Positions 1 through 8,454 of a stretch of DNA of 64,000 bases are shown piece after piece. The notes under the pieces are model-generated. The model saw nothing but the letters and a program-made list of their open reading frames with translations. It searched no databases and had not been told where the DNA came from. The stretch is from Aldehydirespirator sp965116665. Lineage in GTDB: Bacteria; Actinomycetota; Acidimicrobiia; Acidimicrobiales; Aldehydirespiratoraceae. The stretch spans positions 558,001 through 622,000 of the forward strand of contig OZ220709.1 of NCBI GenBank assembly GCA_965116665.1. The letters are read 5' to 3'. Position 1 is the stretch's first letter, and the number at the start of each line of letters is the position of its first letter. The position numbers were made by a program, and so were the translations under genes.

Positions 1-264
1 TGGCGACAGAACGTACGAGCGAGCTGACGCGATCATCACCCGCTCCGTCAGTCCCCGCCTCTGACGCTGCTCGACGAGTCGAACGAGCCCGTGATCCTCC
101 AGCGCGCGTAGGTGGTAGTTGACTCTCTGGCGAGGCTCGCCCAGGGCCTTCGCAACCGTGCTCGCGGAGCCTGGCTCCGCGAGCGCGCCGAGAACTCTCG
201 CTCTCATCGGGTCGAGAAGCACGCGTGCTGATCCGGGTTCGTCAATCACATGGAGATCGAGCAT
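1..264 (-). CDS. ArsR-like winged-helix transcriptional regulator (partial, cut by left window edge)
   Basis: The frame reads in from an ATG at 264 and is still open at base 1, so only the first 88 residues are visible. The segment RARVLGALAEPGSASTVAKA followed by QRVNYHLRALEDHGLV is a typical ArsR/HTH_20 winged helix: a helix, the recognition helix with the N-Y-H-L-R-x-L-E signature, then the start of the wing. No metal-binding cysteine motif is visible in the part shown. The start is supported by a promoter-like arrangement just upstream (TTGACA, 18 bases, TAGGAT, then 6 bases to the ATG). A palindrome overlaps that promoter, so autorepression is plausible. The effector and targets are unknown. 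Confidence 0.75.
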   Translation of the reverse strand, partial: MLDLHVIDEPGSARVLLDPMRARVLGALAEPGSASTVAKALGEPRQRVNYHLRALEDHGLVRLVEQRQRRGLTERVMIASARSYVLSP

Positions 265-270
265 GGCCCG

Positions 271-300
271 ATCCTAACTATTGACAAAAAAAACTGTCAA
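271..300 (-). promoter_or_regulatory. Promoter with palindromic operator for the ArsR-like gene
   Basis: Read on the minus strand there is a perfect -35 TTGACA (300-295), an 18-base spacer and a -10 TAGGAT (276-271). The start codon lies 6 bases after the -10, so the transcript would be leaderless. The same DNA holds a perfect inverted repeat, TTGACA (281-286) and TGTCAA (295-300), separated by 8 mostly A bases. An operator over the -35 and spacer fits autoregulation by the adjacent winged-helix protein; binding itself is inference. Confidence 0.55.
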
Positions 301-379
301 ATTGGGAGGATGGGACTCCAGCAAGCGGTGCGGCGTACGGGGGCCAGTTGGTTCCCTGACCGAGACACACGTGACAAGC

Positions 380-1027
380 TCACTTGCTCCCCTCGACAGC
401 CTCAAGGAATCGGAACATGCCGGAGGACGGGTTGTCATCCGGAAAGGCTGTGTCGTTGTCCCTGTGCATCTCGTCAAGGGAGCGCGCCCTCCGGGCTGCG
501 TCTTGCCGGTTCGGCATGTACGTGGCACCGCTCAAGCTCTTGTCAGAACTCCCGTCGTGGCTTTGGCGTAGTCTCTCGGCCCCGTTGTTGTCGATCCAGG
601 CGGTTTGACTGTCGAAGTGGAGCGCGAGCCATAGCTCGAAGCATGGATTCGAAACAGCGATGCTCACGTCGTTGCGTCTGGCATGATCGATAGCCTTATC
701 GAGGTCTGGATGGTTCTGGGGCCATTCGACATCGAATAGGCACCAGATCTCGTCCACTTCGCCGTGCGAGGCCGAAACGCCGGATCGAGCCTTTGCGGCG
801 GCCGTCACTAGTTTCATTGGAAGAGAGCCGCCCGCAGCAGCAGGAGATTCGATTTGAATGGAGGTGACACGGCGGATTTCAGCGACGCCTTTGAGCGCCT
901 TGAGATAGTCGGGTTCGGTCCTCTCGCCTTCGCAATACACGAGAAACGTCCGTTTCGGAACACGATCGCCGACCCGGCGGCTCAACCGTCGATCCCCACG
1001 GGGCTTGCGCCCTGATGGCTTCGCCAT
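380..1027 (-). CDS. rloB: RloB-family TOPRIM-like protein, partner of RloA
   Basis: A 215-residue protein with the RloB-domain hallmarks: CEGERTE at 32-38 (the conserved glutamate of a TOPRIM-like fold), an acidic strand CLFDVEW near 96-102, and NPCFELWLALHF at 127-138. It starts on the same A that ends the upstream ATPase gene (TAATG, one shared base), so the two are translationally coupled. RloA/RloB pairs were first noted next to restriction-modification loci and belong to the broad class of ATPase plus TOPRIM nuclease defence modules. The nuclease role is known for related folds and inferred here. No restriction genes are adjacent in this window, although an hsdM remnant lies 50 kb away. 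Confidence 0.78.
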   Translation of the reverse strand: MAKPSGRKPRGDRRLSRRVGDRVPKRTFLVYCEGERTEPDYLKALKGVAEIRRVTSIQIESPAAAGGSLPMKLVTAAAKARSGVSASHGEVDEIWCLFDVEWPQNHPDLDKAIDHARRNDVSIAVSNPCFELWLALHFDSQTAWIDNNGAERLRQSHDGSSDKSLSGATYMPNRQDAARRARSLDEMHRDNDTAFPDDNPSSGMFRFLEAVEGSK

Positions 1028-2292
1028 TAGGAGTCATTCAAGACGTGCCGGACGGCGCTGCGCATGTCAACCTGATCAGCTTCGGGAACTGCCCCGAATC
1101 GGCCTTGCAGGTAGGCGCGTTCCAGGTTCACCGACTTCCGTACCCGCTCGCCGCCGAACTCGGCCAGGGCCACGAGTCGTGTGGCGACACCAGGCTCCTT
1201 CTCGGTGAGCCAAACCTCGTCACGGTTCAACACGTTCAGTAGCGAGGTGTCGTGACTAGCGAAGATCAACTGGGCCCCTCGAGGATTGGTCTGAGGATCC
1301 TGAAAGAGGCCTAGCAGCCGGGCCGAGAGTCGAGGGTGGAGACTCGCATCGATTTCATCGAACAGCAGAATCGTGCCCGCTGTGAGCACGCCCAATGCGG
1401 GTCCCAGCAAATGGAACCACGTTTGAGTTCCAGCTGACTCCTCTTCGAAGTCCAACGGCACGGGCCCATCATGGGCGCTGCGGATGAAGCGTAGTTGGCG
1501 GCTTGAGCGCTCCGAGAACCGCTGGGGCAACTCGTACACCTGCACGTCATCGATCCCCGGGTCCGCAAAGCGAAGTAGACCGAGCGCTGCGATCCGTGTC
1601 TCAGGCAGTTCCAGGACTCGTTCGCGGATGTCACTCGGTTCGTCGAGAAAGAGACGCCTAGTTGAGTAAGGCAGGCCGGCCCGCGGAAACAGGTGTGCCG
1701 AACCCCGAGGGGGCTTCAGGCCGAGGGTGCTCATTCTGGCGATGGCCCGACTGGCTCCGCTGAGTTGGGGATCCCCCAGGCGCATCCCCGCGGAGATTGC
1801 CAATGTCGTCGGCGTCAGCAACCCTCGGATCCCAGATGCTTCGTCGAGGCCGCGACGAAACTCGATTTGGGTCCCGTGGCGCTCGAAGAGTGTCCTGCGT
1901 CTGCGTTCCGGATAGCCGGAGAGGCTTTCGTACAGTACGGCCGAGTCGTCGAGCTCAAGTTGGTAGGAGAATCGAACGCCTTCGACGATGAGGTCTATGT
2001 CGAACGCCGACGGAGTCGCCGGGCCCTTGCCGAAGCGGTGCGCATCTCGGGGAATATTCTCGTCCCAGCTGCGTAGGGAGGTGGCCACGGCCGTCGATAG
2101 CCACGAGAGCGCGTCGAGCAGGTTGGACTTGCCGGAGGCGTTGGACCCGTAGATCCCGGCGACGGTCAGTACCTGTTCCGACAGCCGGTCGAAGCGTCGC
2201 GTCGCGTCGCGGTCCTTGTCGACCGCGATCATCGACAGCTCCACGGGATCGAGGATGGAGCGATGATTGGATGCTTGGAACCGCAGCAACAT
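1027..2292 (-). CDS. rloA: RloA-like AAA-family ATPase
   Basis: A 421-residue SMC/ABC-like AAA_15/AAA_21 ATPase. The Walker A GIYGSNASGKSN lies at 46-57, an ABC-signature-like segment EEESAGTQTW precedes the Walker B ILLFDEIDASLHP (about residue 320), and the switch histidine is in LIFASHDTSLL. The length matches RloA proteins, which carry a short internal insertion in place of a long coiled coil. It is first in a two-gene operon with rloB. TACTCT at 2300-2305 lies 7 bases before the ATG, suggesting a leaderless start. A defence role follows from the family and pairing, not from anything shown here. Confidence 0.8.
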   Translation of the reverse strand: MLLRFQASNHRSILDPVELSMIAVDKDRDATRRFDRLSEQVLTVAGIYGSNASGKSNLLDALSWLSTAVATSLRSWDENIPRDAHRFGKGPATPSAFDIDLIVEGVRFSYQLELDDSAVLYESLSGYPERRRRTLFERHGTQIEFRRGLDEASGIRGLLTPTTLAISAGMRLGDPQLSGASRAIARMSTLGLKPPRGSAHLFPRAGLPYSTRRLFLDEPSDIRERVLELPETRIAALGLLRFADPGIDDVQVYELPQRFSERSSRQLRFIRSAHDGPVPLDFEEESAGTQTWFHLLGPALGVLTAGTILLFDEIDASLHPRLSARLLGLFQDPQTNPRGAQLIFASHDTSLLNVLNRDEVWLTEKEPGVATRLVALAEFGGERVRKSVNLERAYLQGRFGAVPEADQVDMRSAVRHVLNDS

Positions 2293-2299
2293 GATCGAC

Positions 2300-2305
2300 A
2301 GAGTA
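2300..2305 (-). promoter_or_regulatory. Putative -10 element of the rloA-rloB operon
   Basis: TACTCT on the minus strand ends 7 bases before the rloA ATG, the spacing seen at many starts in this window. No convincing -35 is present. The flanking stretch (about 2290-2345) is noticeably more AT-rich than the surrounding genes. Confidence 0.35.
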
Positions 2306-2419
2306 CCCGCTAATCTGCATATTCAAGCCCTATTTCGTTAGATTCTTACGATTTGGGCTGTAAGTGTGCAACAAGCGGTCTTCAGGGCTGCAGCTGAGCA
2401 GGCTGCTTGGATGATCGGA

Positions 2420-4123
2420 TCAGGATCCTTGCTGGCGGCGTTTCTGGATGTTGGCCCACTCGTCTCGCAGGCCGACGGTGCGGTGGAACAGGCCGGCCGC
2501 TGCGGTGTCGCGGGCGAAGTAGCCCAAGCGCTCGAACTGCACCACCTGGCCGGGTTCGGCCTCACTCAGTGCCGGCTCCACCTTGGCGCCCCCGATCAGC
2601 TCGCGGGAGTCGGGGTTGTAGGACTCCAGCGGATCGCGTCCGTCGGCGCCGGGAACGGCATCGGTGAACAGCCGGTCATAGAGCGCCACGGTGGCGTCCA
2701 CCGCATGGTCGGCTGACACCCAGTGGATGGTGGCCCGCACCTTGCGGCCGTCGGGGGCCTGGCCGCCGCCCGTTTCGGGGTCGTAGGTGCAGCGCAGCCG
2801 CACGACTTCGGAGTCGGAGCCGGTCTCGACGTCGTTGCATCGCAGGAAGTAACCGGCCCGCAGGCGGACCTCCCGGCCCGGTGCCAGCCGGTAGAACTTG
2901 CGGGGCGGGTCGAGCATGAAGTCGTCCCGCTCGATCCACAGCCGGCCCGAGAACGGCACGTGACGCTCGCCCGCGGCCGGGTCCTCGGGGTTGTTCACCG
3001 CCCGGCGATGCTCGACATGGCCCTCGGGCCAGTTGTCGATCACCACCTCCAGGGGGCGGAGCACCGCCATGCGTCGCAGCGCGTGGCGGTTGTGGTGGGT
3101 CCGCACGAACGATTCCAGCAGTTCGATCTCATGGACGCCGTTGACCCGGGCCACACCGATGTGGGCGCAAAACTCCCGGATCGCCTCGGGCGGGTAGCCC
3201 CGGCGCCGCAGGCCCCGCAGGGTGGGCAGGCGGGGGTCGTCCCAGCCGTCCACCAGCCCGTCGGAGACCAGCGTGTGCAGCTTCCGCTTGGAGGTGACGG
3301 TGTGGGTCAGGTTCAGGCGGGCGAACTCGTACTGGCGGGGCCGGTCTCCCGGCAGCGGAAGATGCTCCAGGTACCAGTCATAGAGCTGGCGGTGGGCGTC
3401 GAACTCAAGAGAGCACAGTGAGTGGGTCACACCCTCGATGGCGTCGCTCTGGCCGTGGGCCCAGTCGTAGGTGGGGTAGATGCACCAGGCGTCGCCGGTG
3501 CGGAAGTGGGCGGAGTGACGGATCCGGTACATGACAGGGTCGCGCATCAACATGTTGGGGTGGGCCATGTCGATCTTGGCCCGCAGGACCTTCTCCCCAG
3601 CGCCGAAACGGCCGGCTCGCATGTCGTGCAGCAGGCTCAGGTTCTCCTGCACCGGGCGATCCCGGCATGGGCTCTCGACTCCCGGCGTGGCGAAGTCACC
3701 CCGGGTGGCCGAGACGGTCTCGGCGTCCTGGTCGTCCACGTAGGCCAGCCCCTCGCGTACCAGATGCACGGCCCACTCATAGAGCTGCTCGAAGTAGTCC
3801 GAGGCGTGGACGGTCGGACCGTCGGGCTCATATCCGAGCCAGACGATGTCGTCGGCTATGGCCTCGGCGTAGGCGACGTCCTCGCCGGCCGGGTTGGTGT
3901 CGTCGAAGCGCAGCCGGCAGGTCCCGCCCTGCTCGGCGGCCACCTCGAAGTTGAGGCACACCGCCTTGGCGTGGCCGATGTGGAGGAACCCGTTGGGCTC
4001 GGGCGGGAAGCGGGTCTGCACCCGGCCGCGGTAGGTCCCGGCCGCGTTGTCGGCCTGCACCTGCTCCCGGATGAAGTCCAGCGGCCGGGCCGGCGCCCCC
4101 GCCTCGTCGTGGCTGCGGGCCAT
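2420..4123 (-). CDS. glnS: Glutaminyl-tRNA synthetase
   Basis: A 567-residue class I synthetase that charges tRNA-Gln directly with glutamine. The HIGH motif is in PEPNGFLHIGHAK (41-53), the GlnRS-type FDDTNPAGED follows near 73-82, and the KMSKS-equivalent is TSKRK at 277-281. The C-terminal half has the GlnRS anticodon-binding beta-barrels, and the length is that of bacterial GlnRS. The F420 oxidoreductase gene upstream ends one base before this start, so they probably share a transcript. Most actinobacteria make Gln-tRNA through GluRS and GatCAB, so a GlnRS is uncommon and suggests acquisition. Confidence 0.95.
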   Translation of the reverse strand: MARSHDEAGAPARPLDFIREQVQADNAAGTYRGRVQTRFPPEPNGFLHIGHAKAVCLNFEVAAEQGGTCRLRFDDTNPAGEDVAYAEAIADDIVWLGYEPDGPTVHASDYFEQLYEWAVHLVREGLAYVDDQDAETVSATRGDFATPGVESPCRDRPVQENLSLLHDMRAGRFGAGEKVLRAKIDMAHPNMLMRDPVMYRIRHSAHFRTGDAWCIYPTYDWAHGQSDAIEGVTHSLCSLEFDAHRQLYDWYLEHLPLPGDRPRQYEFARLNLTHTVTSKRKLHTLVSDGLVDGWDDPRLPTLRGLRRRGYPPEAIREFCAHIGVARVNGVHEIELLESFVRTHHNRHALRRMAVLRPLEVVIDNWPEGHVEHRRAVNNPEDPAAGERHVPFSGRLWIERDDFMLDPPRKFYRLAPGREVRLRAGYFLRCNDVETGSDSEVVRLRCTYDPETGGGQAPDGRKVRATIHWVSADHAVDATVALYDRLFTDAVPGADGRDPLESYNPDSRELIGGAKVEPALSEAEPGQVVQFERLGYFARDTAAAGLFHRTVGLRDEWANIQKRRQQGS

Positions 4124-4124
4124 G

Positions 4125-5030
4125 TCAGTTCAGTAGACAGGGAGCCAGGATCCGCCAACCCTTCATGGTGGCGTCCGCGCTGTCGGCAAGGACCTGGACG
4201 CCCACATGGTCGGCTCCGGCGTCGAGGTGCTCCCTGACGCGGGCCGCCACCTGTTCGGGGGTGCCCCACACCACGATGGCGTCGACCAGGCGGTCCGACG
4301 GCCCGCCGGAGGGTCCACCGTCGATGTCCGACGGTTCGAAGCCGAGCCGCCGCAGGTTGTTGACGTAGTTCGGCATGCCGAGGTACATGGCCATGTTCTT
4401 GCGGGCCAGGGCCCGTGCTGAGGCCGCGTCGGTGTCGAGCACGGCCATCTGCTCGGGGTACAGCGCCGCATCGGGGCCCATGATCCGGCGGGCGGTGGCG
4501 GTGTGCTCGGGCGGCACGAAGTAGGGGTGCGCTCCGGCGGTGGCCTCCGCCGAGAGTCGGAGCATCCGGGGGCCCAGCGCGGCCAACACGATCTCGGGGA
4601 GGTCCTGGGGGCCGTGGGCGAAGAACAGTGCCTCGTCCATCCGCGCCAGGTACTCGCGCATGTAGCTGAGCGGGCGGGTGTACTCGTGCTTGCGGATGTC
4701 CTGCACCAGGTGGGAGTGGCTGACGCCGAGCCCGAGCAGGAAGCGCCCCGGGAAGGCCTCGGCGATGGTGCGCTGGGCATTGGCGGTCGTCATCGGGTCG
4801 CGGGCGTAGATGTTGGCGATGCCGGTGGCCACCTTGATCGAGGAGGTGCCCTGCAGCAGCAGGGCAGCGTTGACGAACGGGTCCCGCCCGACCGCCTCGG
4901 GGTACCAGATCGCCCCGTACCCGAGTTCCTCCGCCTCCGCGGCGAATTCCACCGCCCGCGACGACGGCAGGCCGTCCAGCACGCCGGTCCAGATCCCGAC
5001 GGGCCCCAGATCGATGTCACCCATGCTCAT
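4125..5030 (-). CDS. F420-dependent LLM-class oxidoreductase (MSMEG_4141-like)
   Basis: A 301-residue luciferase-like TIM-barrel protein. The N-terminus (LGPVGIWTGVLDGLPSSRAV), GYGAIWYPEAVGRDPF, and LLGLGVSHSHLV match the actinobacterial subfamily thought to use coenzyme F420; the substrate cannot be told. I start at the ATG of MSMGDID, because TAGGTT (5038-5043) lies 7 bases upstream; an in-frame TTG sits 9 bases further out. The end is one base from glnS, implying a bicistronic unit. Confidence 0.85.
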   Translation of the reverse strand: MSMGDIDLGPVGIWTGVLDGLPSSRAVEFAAEAEELGYGAIWYPEAVGRDPFVNAALLLQGTSSIKVATGIANIYARDPMTTANAQRTIAEAFPGRFLLGLGVSHSHLVQDIRKHEYTRPLSYMREYLARMDEALFFAHGPQDLPEIVLAALGPRMLRLSAEATAGAHPYFVPPEHTATARRIMGPDAALYPEQMAVLDTDAASARALARKNMAMYLGMPNYVNNLRRLGFEPSDIDGGPSGGPSDRLVDAIVVWGTPEQVAARVREHLDAGADHVGVQVLADSADATMKGWRILAPCLLN

Positions 5031-5037
5031 GAGCCGC

Positions 5038-5043
5038 AACCTA
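5038..5043 (-). promoter_or_regulatory. Putative -10 for the F420 oxidoreductase-glnS unit
   Basis: TAGGTT on the minus strand, 7 bases before the ATG at 5030. It matches the TANNNT actinobacterial -10 and implies a leaderless transcript. No clear -35 was found. Confidence 0.4.
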
Positions 5044-5057
5044 CCGGTCGGCGGGAG

Positions 5058-5804
5058 TCAGGCGTCGGCTTGGCCCAGGTAGGAGGCTCGCAGGTCGGGG
5101 TGGGCCAGGAGGTTCTCGGCGCTGTCGTCGAGGACGACCCGGCCGGTCTGCAGCACCCAGCCTCGATCGGCGATGGACAGGGCCATGTTGGCGTTCTGCT
5201 CCACCATGAACACGGTCAGGCCGGCCTCGTGGATCTGCTGGATCAACTCGAAGTTCTGCTGCACCAGCGCGGGGGCCAAGCCCATCGACGGTTCGTCCAT
5301 CAACAGCACCCGCGGCTTGGCCATCAGGGCCCGGCCCATGGCCACCATCTGCTGCTCGCCGCCCGACAGCGTGCCCGCCTTCTGGCCGAGGCGCTCCTTC
5401 ACCCGGGGGAACAGCTCGAAGATCCGCTCCAGGTCGGCTGCGATGCCGTCGGCGTCGGTGCGCAGGTATGCGCCCAGATCCAGGTTCTCGCGCACGCTCA
5501 GCCGCTTGAACAGGCGACGGTTCTCCGGGACCATCGTGACGCCGCGGGCCACCCGGTAGCTGGTGGGCTTGTCGTTGACGACCTCGCCGTCGAGCACCAC
5601 CTCGCCTGAGGTGGGCTTGAGCATTCCGAGCAGCGTCTTGAGGGTGGTGGACTTGCCGCTGGCGTTTCCGCCCAGCAGGCACACCAGCTCGCCCTCGTGG
5701 ATCGACAGGTTCACGTCCCTCAGGGCATGCACCGCGCCGTAGTGGGCATTGACATTCCGCATCTCCAGCAGCGGCGCGGCCGGATGGTCCTGGCCGGAGT
5801 TCAC
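5058..5804 (-). CDS. livF: Branched-chain amino-acid type ABC transporter ATPase LivF
   Basis: A 248-residue ABC ATPase. Walker A GGNASGKST, signature LSGGEQQM, Walker B RVLLMDEPSMGLAP and the switch histidine region VFMVEQNANMAL (LivF-typical EQN in place of the LivG histidine) are all present. The start is a GTG overlapping the livG stop (GTGA, 5801-5804). It is the last gene of livH-livM-livG-livF. Liv-type systems import branched-chain amino acids, but relatives carry amides, urea or other polar solutes, so substrate is open. Confidence 0.92.
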   Translation of the reverse strand: MNSGQDHPAAPLLEMRNVNAHYGAVHALRDVNLSIHEGELVCLLGGNASGKSTTLKTLLGMLKPTSGEVVLDGEVVNDKPTSYRVARGVTMVPENRRLFKRLSVRENLDLGAYLRTDADGIAADLERIFELFPRVKERLGQKAGTLSGGEQQMVAMGRALMAKPRVLLMDEPSMGLAPALVQQNFELIQQIHEAGLTVFMVEQNANMALSIADRGWVLQTGRVVLDDSAENLLAHPDLRASYLGQADA

Positions 5805-6610
5805 GATGTGCCGGCCCCCTGGCCGAGGTAGGCCTCGATCACCCGGGCGTCGTTGGACACCTCGGCGTAGTCGCCCTCGGCGATCTTGGTGCCGTGGTCG
5901 AGCACCACCACCCGGTCCGATACCTCCCGCACCACCTCCATGTCGTGCTCGATGACCACGATGGCGAAACCCCACTCGTCGCGCATCCGGCCGATCATTC
6001 CGGTCAGCTCGGCCGACTCGACCGGGTTCATGCCCGCGACGGGCTCGTCCAGCAGGATCAGCTTCGGCTGGGTTGCCATGGCCCTCGCGATCTCGAGGCG
6101 GCGCCGGTTGGCGTAGGACAGCGTGAAGGCGGGCTGGTCGAAGCGGTATCCCATGAGCCGCGACCCGAAGAAGCTGAGGACGTTCTCGGCTCGCTCGCGG
6201 ATCTCTGCCTCCTCGCGGCGGAATGAGGGGGTGAAGAACAGCGCGCCGAAGGCGTGCTGGCGGGTGCGGCAATGCTGGGAGACCATCACGTTCTCCAGCA
6301 CGGTCATATTGGCGAACAGCCGCACGTTCTGGAAGGTGCGGGCGATCCCCCGGGCCGTGACCCGGTTGGGGTCGAGGCCCAGCAGGGAGGTGCCCTCGAA
6401 GATGATGTCGCCCCCGGCCACCTCCACGGTGGCGGTGATGGCGTTGAACAGGGTGGTCTTGCCCGCGCCGTTGGGGCCGATCACCGACACGATCTCGCCC
6501 TCGTGGACCTCGAGGTCCAGACCGTCGAGGGCGTGAAGGCCGCCGAAGTCGACGCTGAGCTTGCGGGTCTCCAGCAGAGGCTGGCGTCCGGGAGCGCTGG
6601 CCGGGGTCAT
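5801..6610 (-). CDS. livG: Branched-chain amino-acid type ABC transporter ATPase LivG
   Basis: A 269-residue ABC ATPase with Walker A GPNGAGKTTLF, signature LSYANRRRLEIARA (the second subunit's looser form), Walker B LILLDEPVAGMNP and the D-loop. VVIEHDMEVV carries the switch histidine. The ATG overlaps the livM stop by four bases (ATGA) and the gene itself overlaps livF, so the three are translationally coupled. It pairs with LivF as the cytoplasmic energy module. Confidence 0.93.
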   Translation of the reverse strand: MTPASAPGRQPLLETRKLSVDFGGLHALDGLDLEVHEGEIVSVIGPNGAGKTTLFNAITATVEVAGGDIIFEGTSLLGLDPNRVTARGIARTFQNVRLFANMTVLENVMVSQHCRTRQHAFGALFFTPSFRREEAEIRERAENVLSFFGSRLMGYRFDQPAFTLSYANRRRLEIARAMATQPKLILLDEPVAGMNPVESAELTGMIGRMRDEWGFAIVVIEHDMEVVREVSDRVVVLDHGTKIAEGDYAEVSNDARVIEAYLGQGAGTS

Positions 6611-8454
6611 GGTGCCGGCGCCGCCCGCTCGCCGCCGTGCCCGTCGTCATCCTCCACCTCACCCCGGAGCCAGGCGTCCTGGGCCATCTCCTGCTGGTGC
6701 AGCTCGCGGGATCGGCGCACACTCGGGATCAGGCCCTCCGGGCGGGCCAGCATCATCCAGATCAGCAGCGCTCCGTAGATCAGCAGCTTGAATTCCGAGA
6801 ACTCGGCCAGCAGGCCGGGCTGTTTGGGCCCTCCCAGCACGCCGATCAGCACCGCCGATCCGGCGATCACGCCCACGATGCTGCCCATGCCCCCGAAGAT
6901 CACCACTACCAGGATCACGATCGACACCAGGATCAGGAAACTGTTGGGGAACACCGACCCGACCTTGGCCGAGAAGATCGCGCCGCTGAAGGAGCCGAGG
7001 ACCGCTCCCACAACGAACGCCAGCAGCTTGACGTTGACAGTGTTGATGCCCATGGCCTCGGCCACCGTCTCGTCCTCGCGAACGGCCATCCAGGCCCGCC
7101 CGAGACGGGATCGCTCCAGCCGCCACGAGACGTAGATGGCGATGGCACAGAAGGCCAGCACCAGGTAGAAGACCCGGCGGGGATCGGTGCCGGCCACGCT
7201 GGTGAGCCCGAATATCCCCGCGCCGGGGATCTTGGTGATGCCCTGCGATCCGCCGAACCACCCCGACAGCCAGTCCGACAGGAAGAGCAGCCGGATGATC
7301 TCGCCGAACCCCAGCGTGACGATGGCCAGATAGTCGCCCCGCATCCGGATCACCGGCGCGCCGATGAACAGTCCCACCAGCCCGGTGATGACCACCACGA
7401 CGATGAGGGCGACCAGCCACGGCATCTCGGGGTTGATCCTCGGGGAGGTCGCCGCGGTCAGGACCGCGGCCGAGTAGCTGCCCACCGCGAAGAAGGCCAC
7501 GTAGCCCAGATCGAGGATGCCGGCCAGTCCCACCACGATGTTGAGGCCCAACGCCAGCAGCACGAACAATCCGACGTTGGCCAGCAGCTCGTTGGTGAGC
7601 TTGCCCGCGAAGAGCGGCAGAACGATCAGCACGACCCCGGTCAGCACGATCAGCCCTGAGTTGGTCCGGGTGCGCTTGGCGCCCTCCAGAGAAGCGATAT
7701 GGGCCCGAGCCTGCCGGATCCGACCCCGCCCCAGCACAGCCAGCACCCCCGACACCGCGGCCAGGCCCAGAGAACTCGTCCAGTTGACCCCGCCCCGCCG
7801 GGCATACATCCGGTCGGTCAGTGCTTCCAGCCCCATGCCTTCGGCAAGGTCCACCACCAGTGGCTCCAGCACCGCGGTGCCCGCCACCACCAGAACCATG
7901 GTCACGACCGCCCGGCGCGTCGCGGGGCCCAGCAGCCTCAGGGCTCCGCCTGCCGTGCCGATAGCGGCTCCGATCACCAGCCAGACCAGCACTGCGAACC
8001 CGGTGGTGTTGCCGAAGGCGAGCAGCTCGGCCAGCATCGGGCTCCAGTTGACCAGCGGCTCTCGCAGGTCGAAGTTGGCCAGCAGTATCGCCAGCAGCGA
8101 CAGCCCACCGCCGGCGAGGGCCCCGCAGGCCGCACCGCCGACCACCTCGTGGGCGCCGGCCGCGTAGACCGGCATGCCTTCCCGCTTGATCTGGTGACCG
8201 ACCCGGTGGCCGGCCGCGAACGGCACTATCAGCAGCGTCAGGTAGCCGAGGCTCAGCACCGGCTTGACGATGATCCGCTCGTCGAGCCGGACCGGCATGT
8301 TGGACAAGGCGATGAAGATCTGCGCGACCGCGCCGACCGCGCCCATGCGCACCAGGCGTCGCCAGTCCTGAGCCAGCGCAGGCCGTGACGGCGCCAGCAA
8401 GGGTTCGGCCGGGCCGCCCGCCGCCCCGGTGTCGGGAGGCAGGGTCGCGGTCAT
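6607..8454 (-). CDS. livM: Liv-type ABC transporter permease LivM with a large N-terminal membrane extension
   Basis: A 615-residue membrane protein, about twice the usual LivM. The C-terminal ~330 residues are the normal BPD_transp_2 permease: LGLNIVVGLAGILDLGYVAF, IRMRGDYLAIVTLGFGEI with its EAA-like loop, and the region near GRAWMAVREDETVAEAMGIN. The first ~270 residues contain about five to six extra hydrophobic segments and a charged loop (RIRQARAHIASLEGAKR) unlike the standard family. The reading frame is continuous with no internal stop, so it is a fusion or extension rather than two overlapping genes. The gene overlaps livH and livG by four bases each. Confidence 0.88.
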   Translation of the reverse strand: MTATLPPDTGAAGGPAEPLLAPSRPALAQDWRRLVRMGAVGAVAQIFIALSNMPVRLDERIIVKPVLSLGYLTLLIVPFAAGHRVGHQIKREGMPVYAAGAHEVVGGAACGALAGGGLSLLAILLANFDLREPLVNWSPMLAELLAFGNTTGFAVLVWLVIGAAIGTAGGALRLLGPATRRAVVTMVLVVAGTAVLEPLVVDLAEGMGLEALTDRMYARRGGVNWTSSLGLAAVSGVLAVLGRGRIRQARAHIASLEGAKRTRTNSGLIVLTGVVLIVLPLFAGKLTNELLANVGLFVLLALGLNIVVGLAGILDLGYVAFFAVGSYSAAVLTAATSPRINPEMPWLVALIVVVVITGLVGLFIGAPVIRMRGDYLAIVTLGFGEIIRLLFLSDWLSGWFGGSQGITKIPGAGIFGLTSVAGTDPRRVFYLVLAFCAIAIYVSWRLERSRLGRAWMAVREDETVAEAMGINTVNVKLLAFVVGAVLGSFSGAIFSAKVGSVFPNSFLILVSIVILVVVIFGGMGSIVGVIAGSAVLIGVLGGPKQPGLLAEFSEFKLLIYGALLIWMMLARPEGLIPSVRRSRELHQQEMAQDAWLRGEVEDDDGHGGERAAPAP

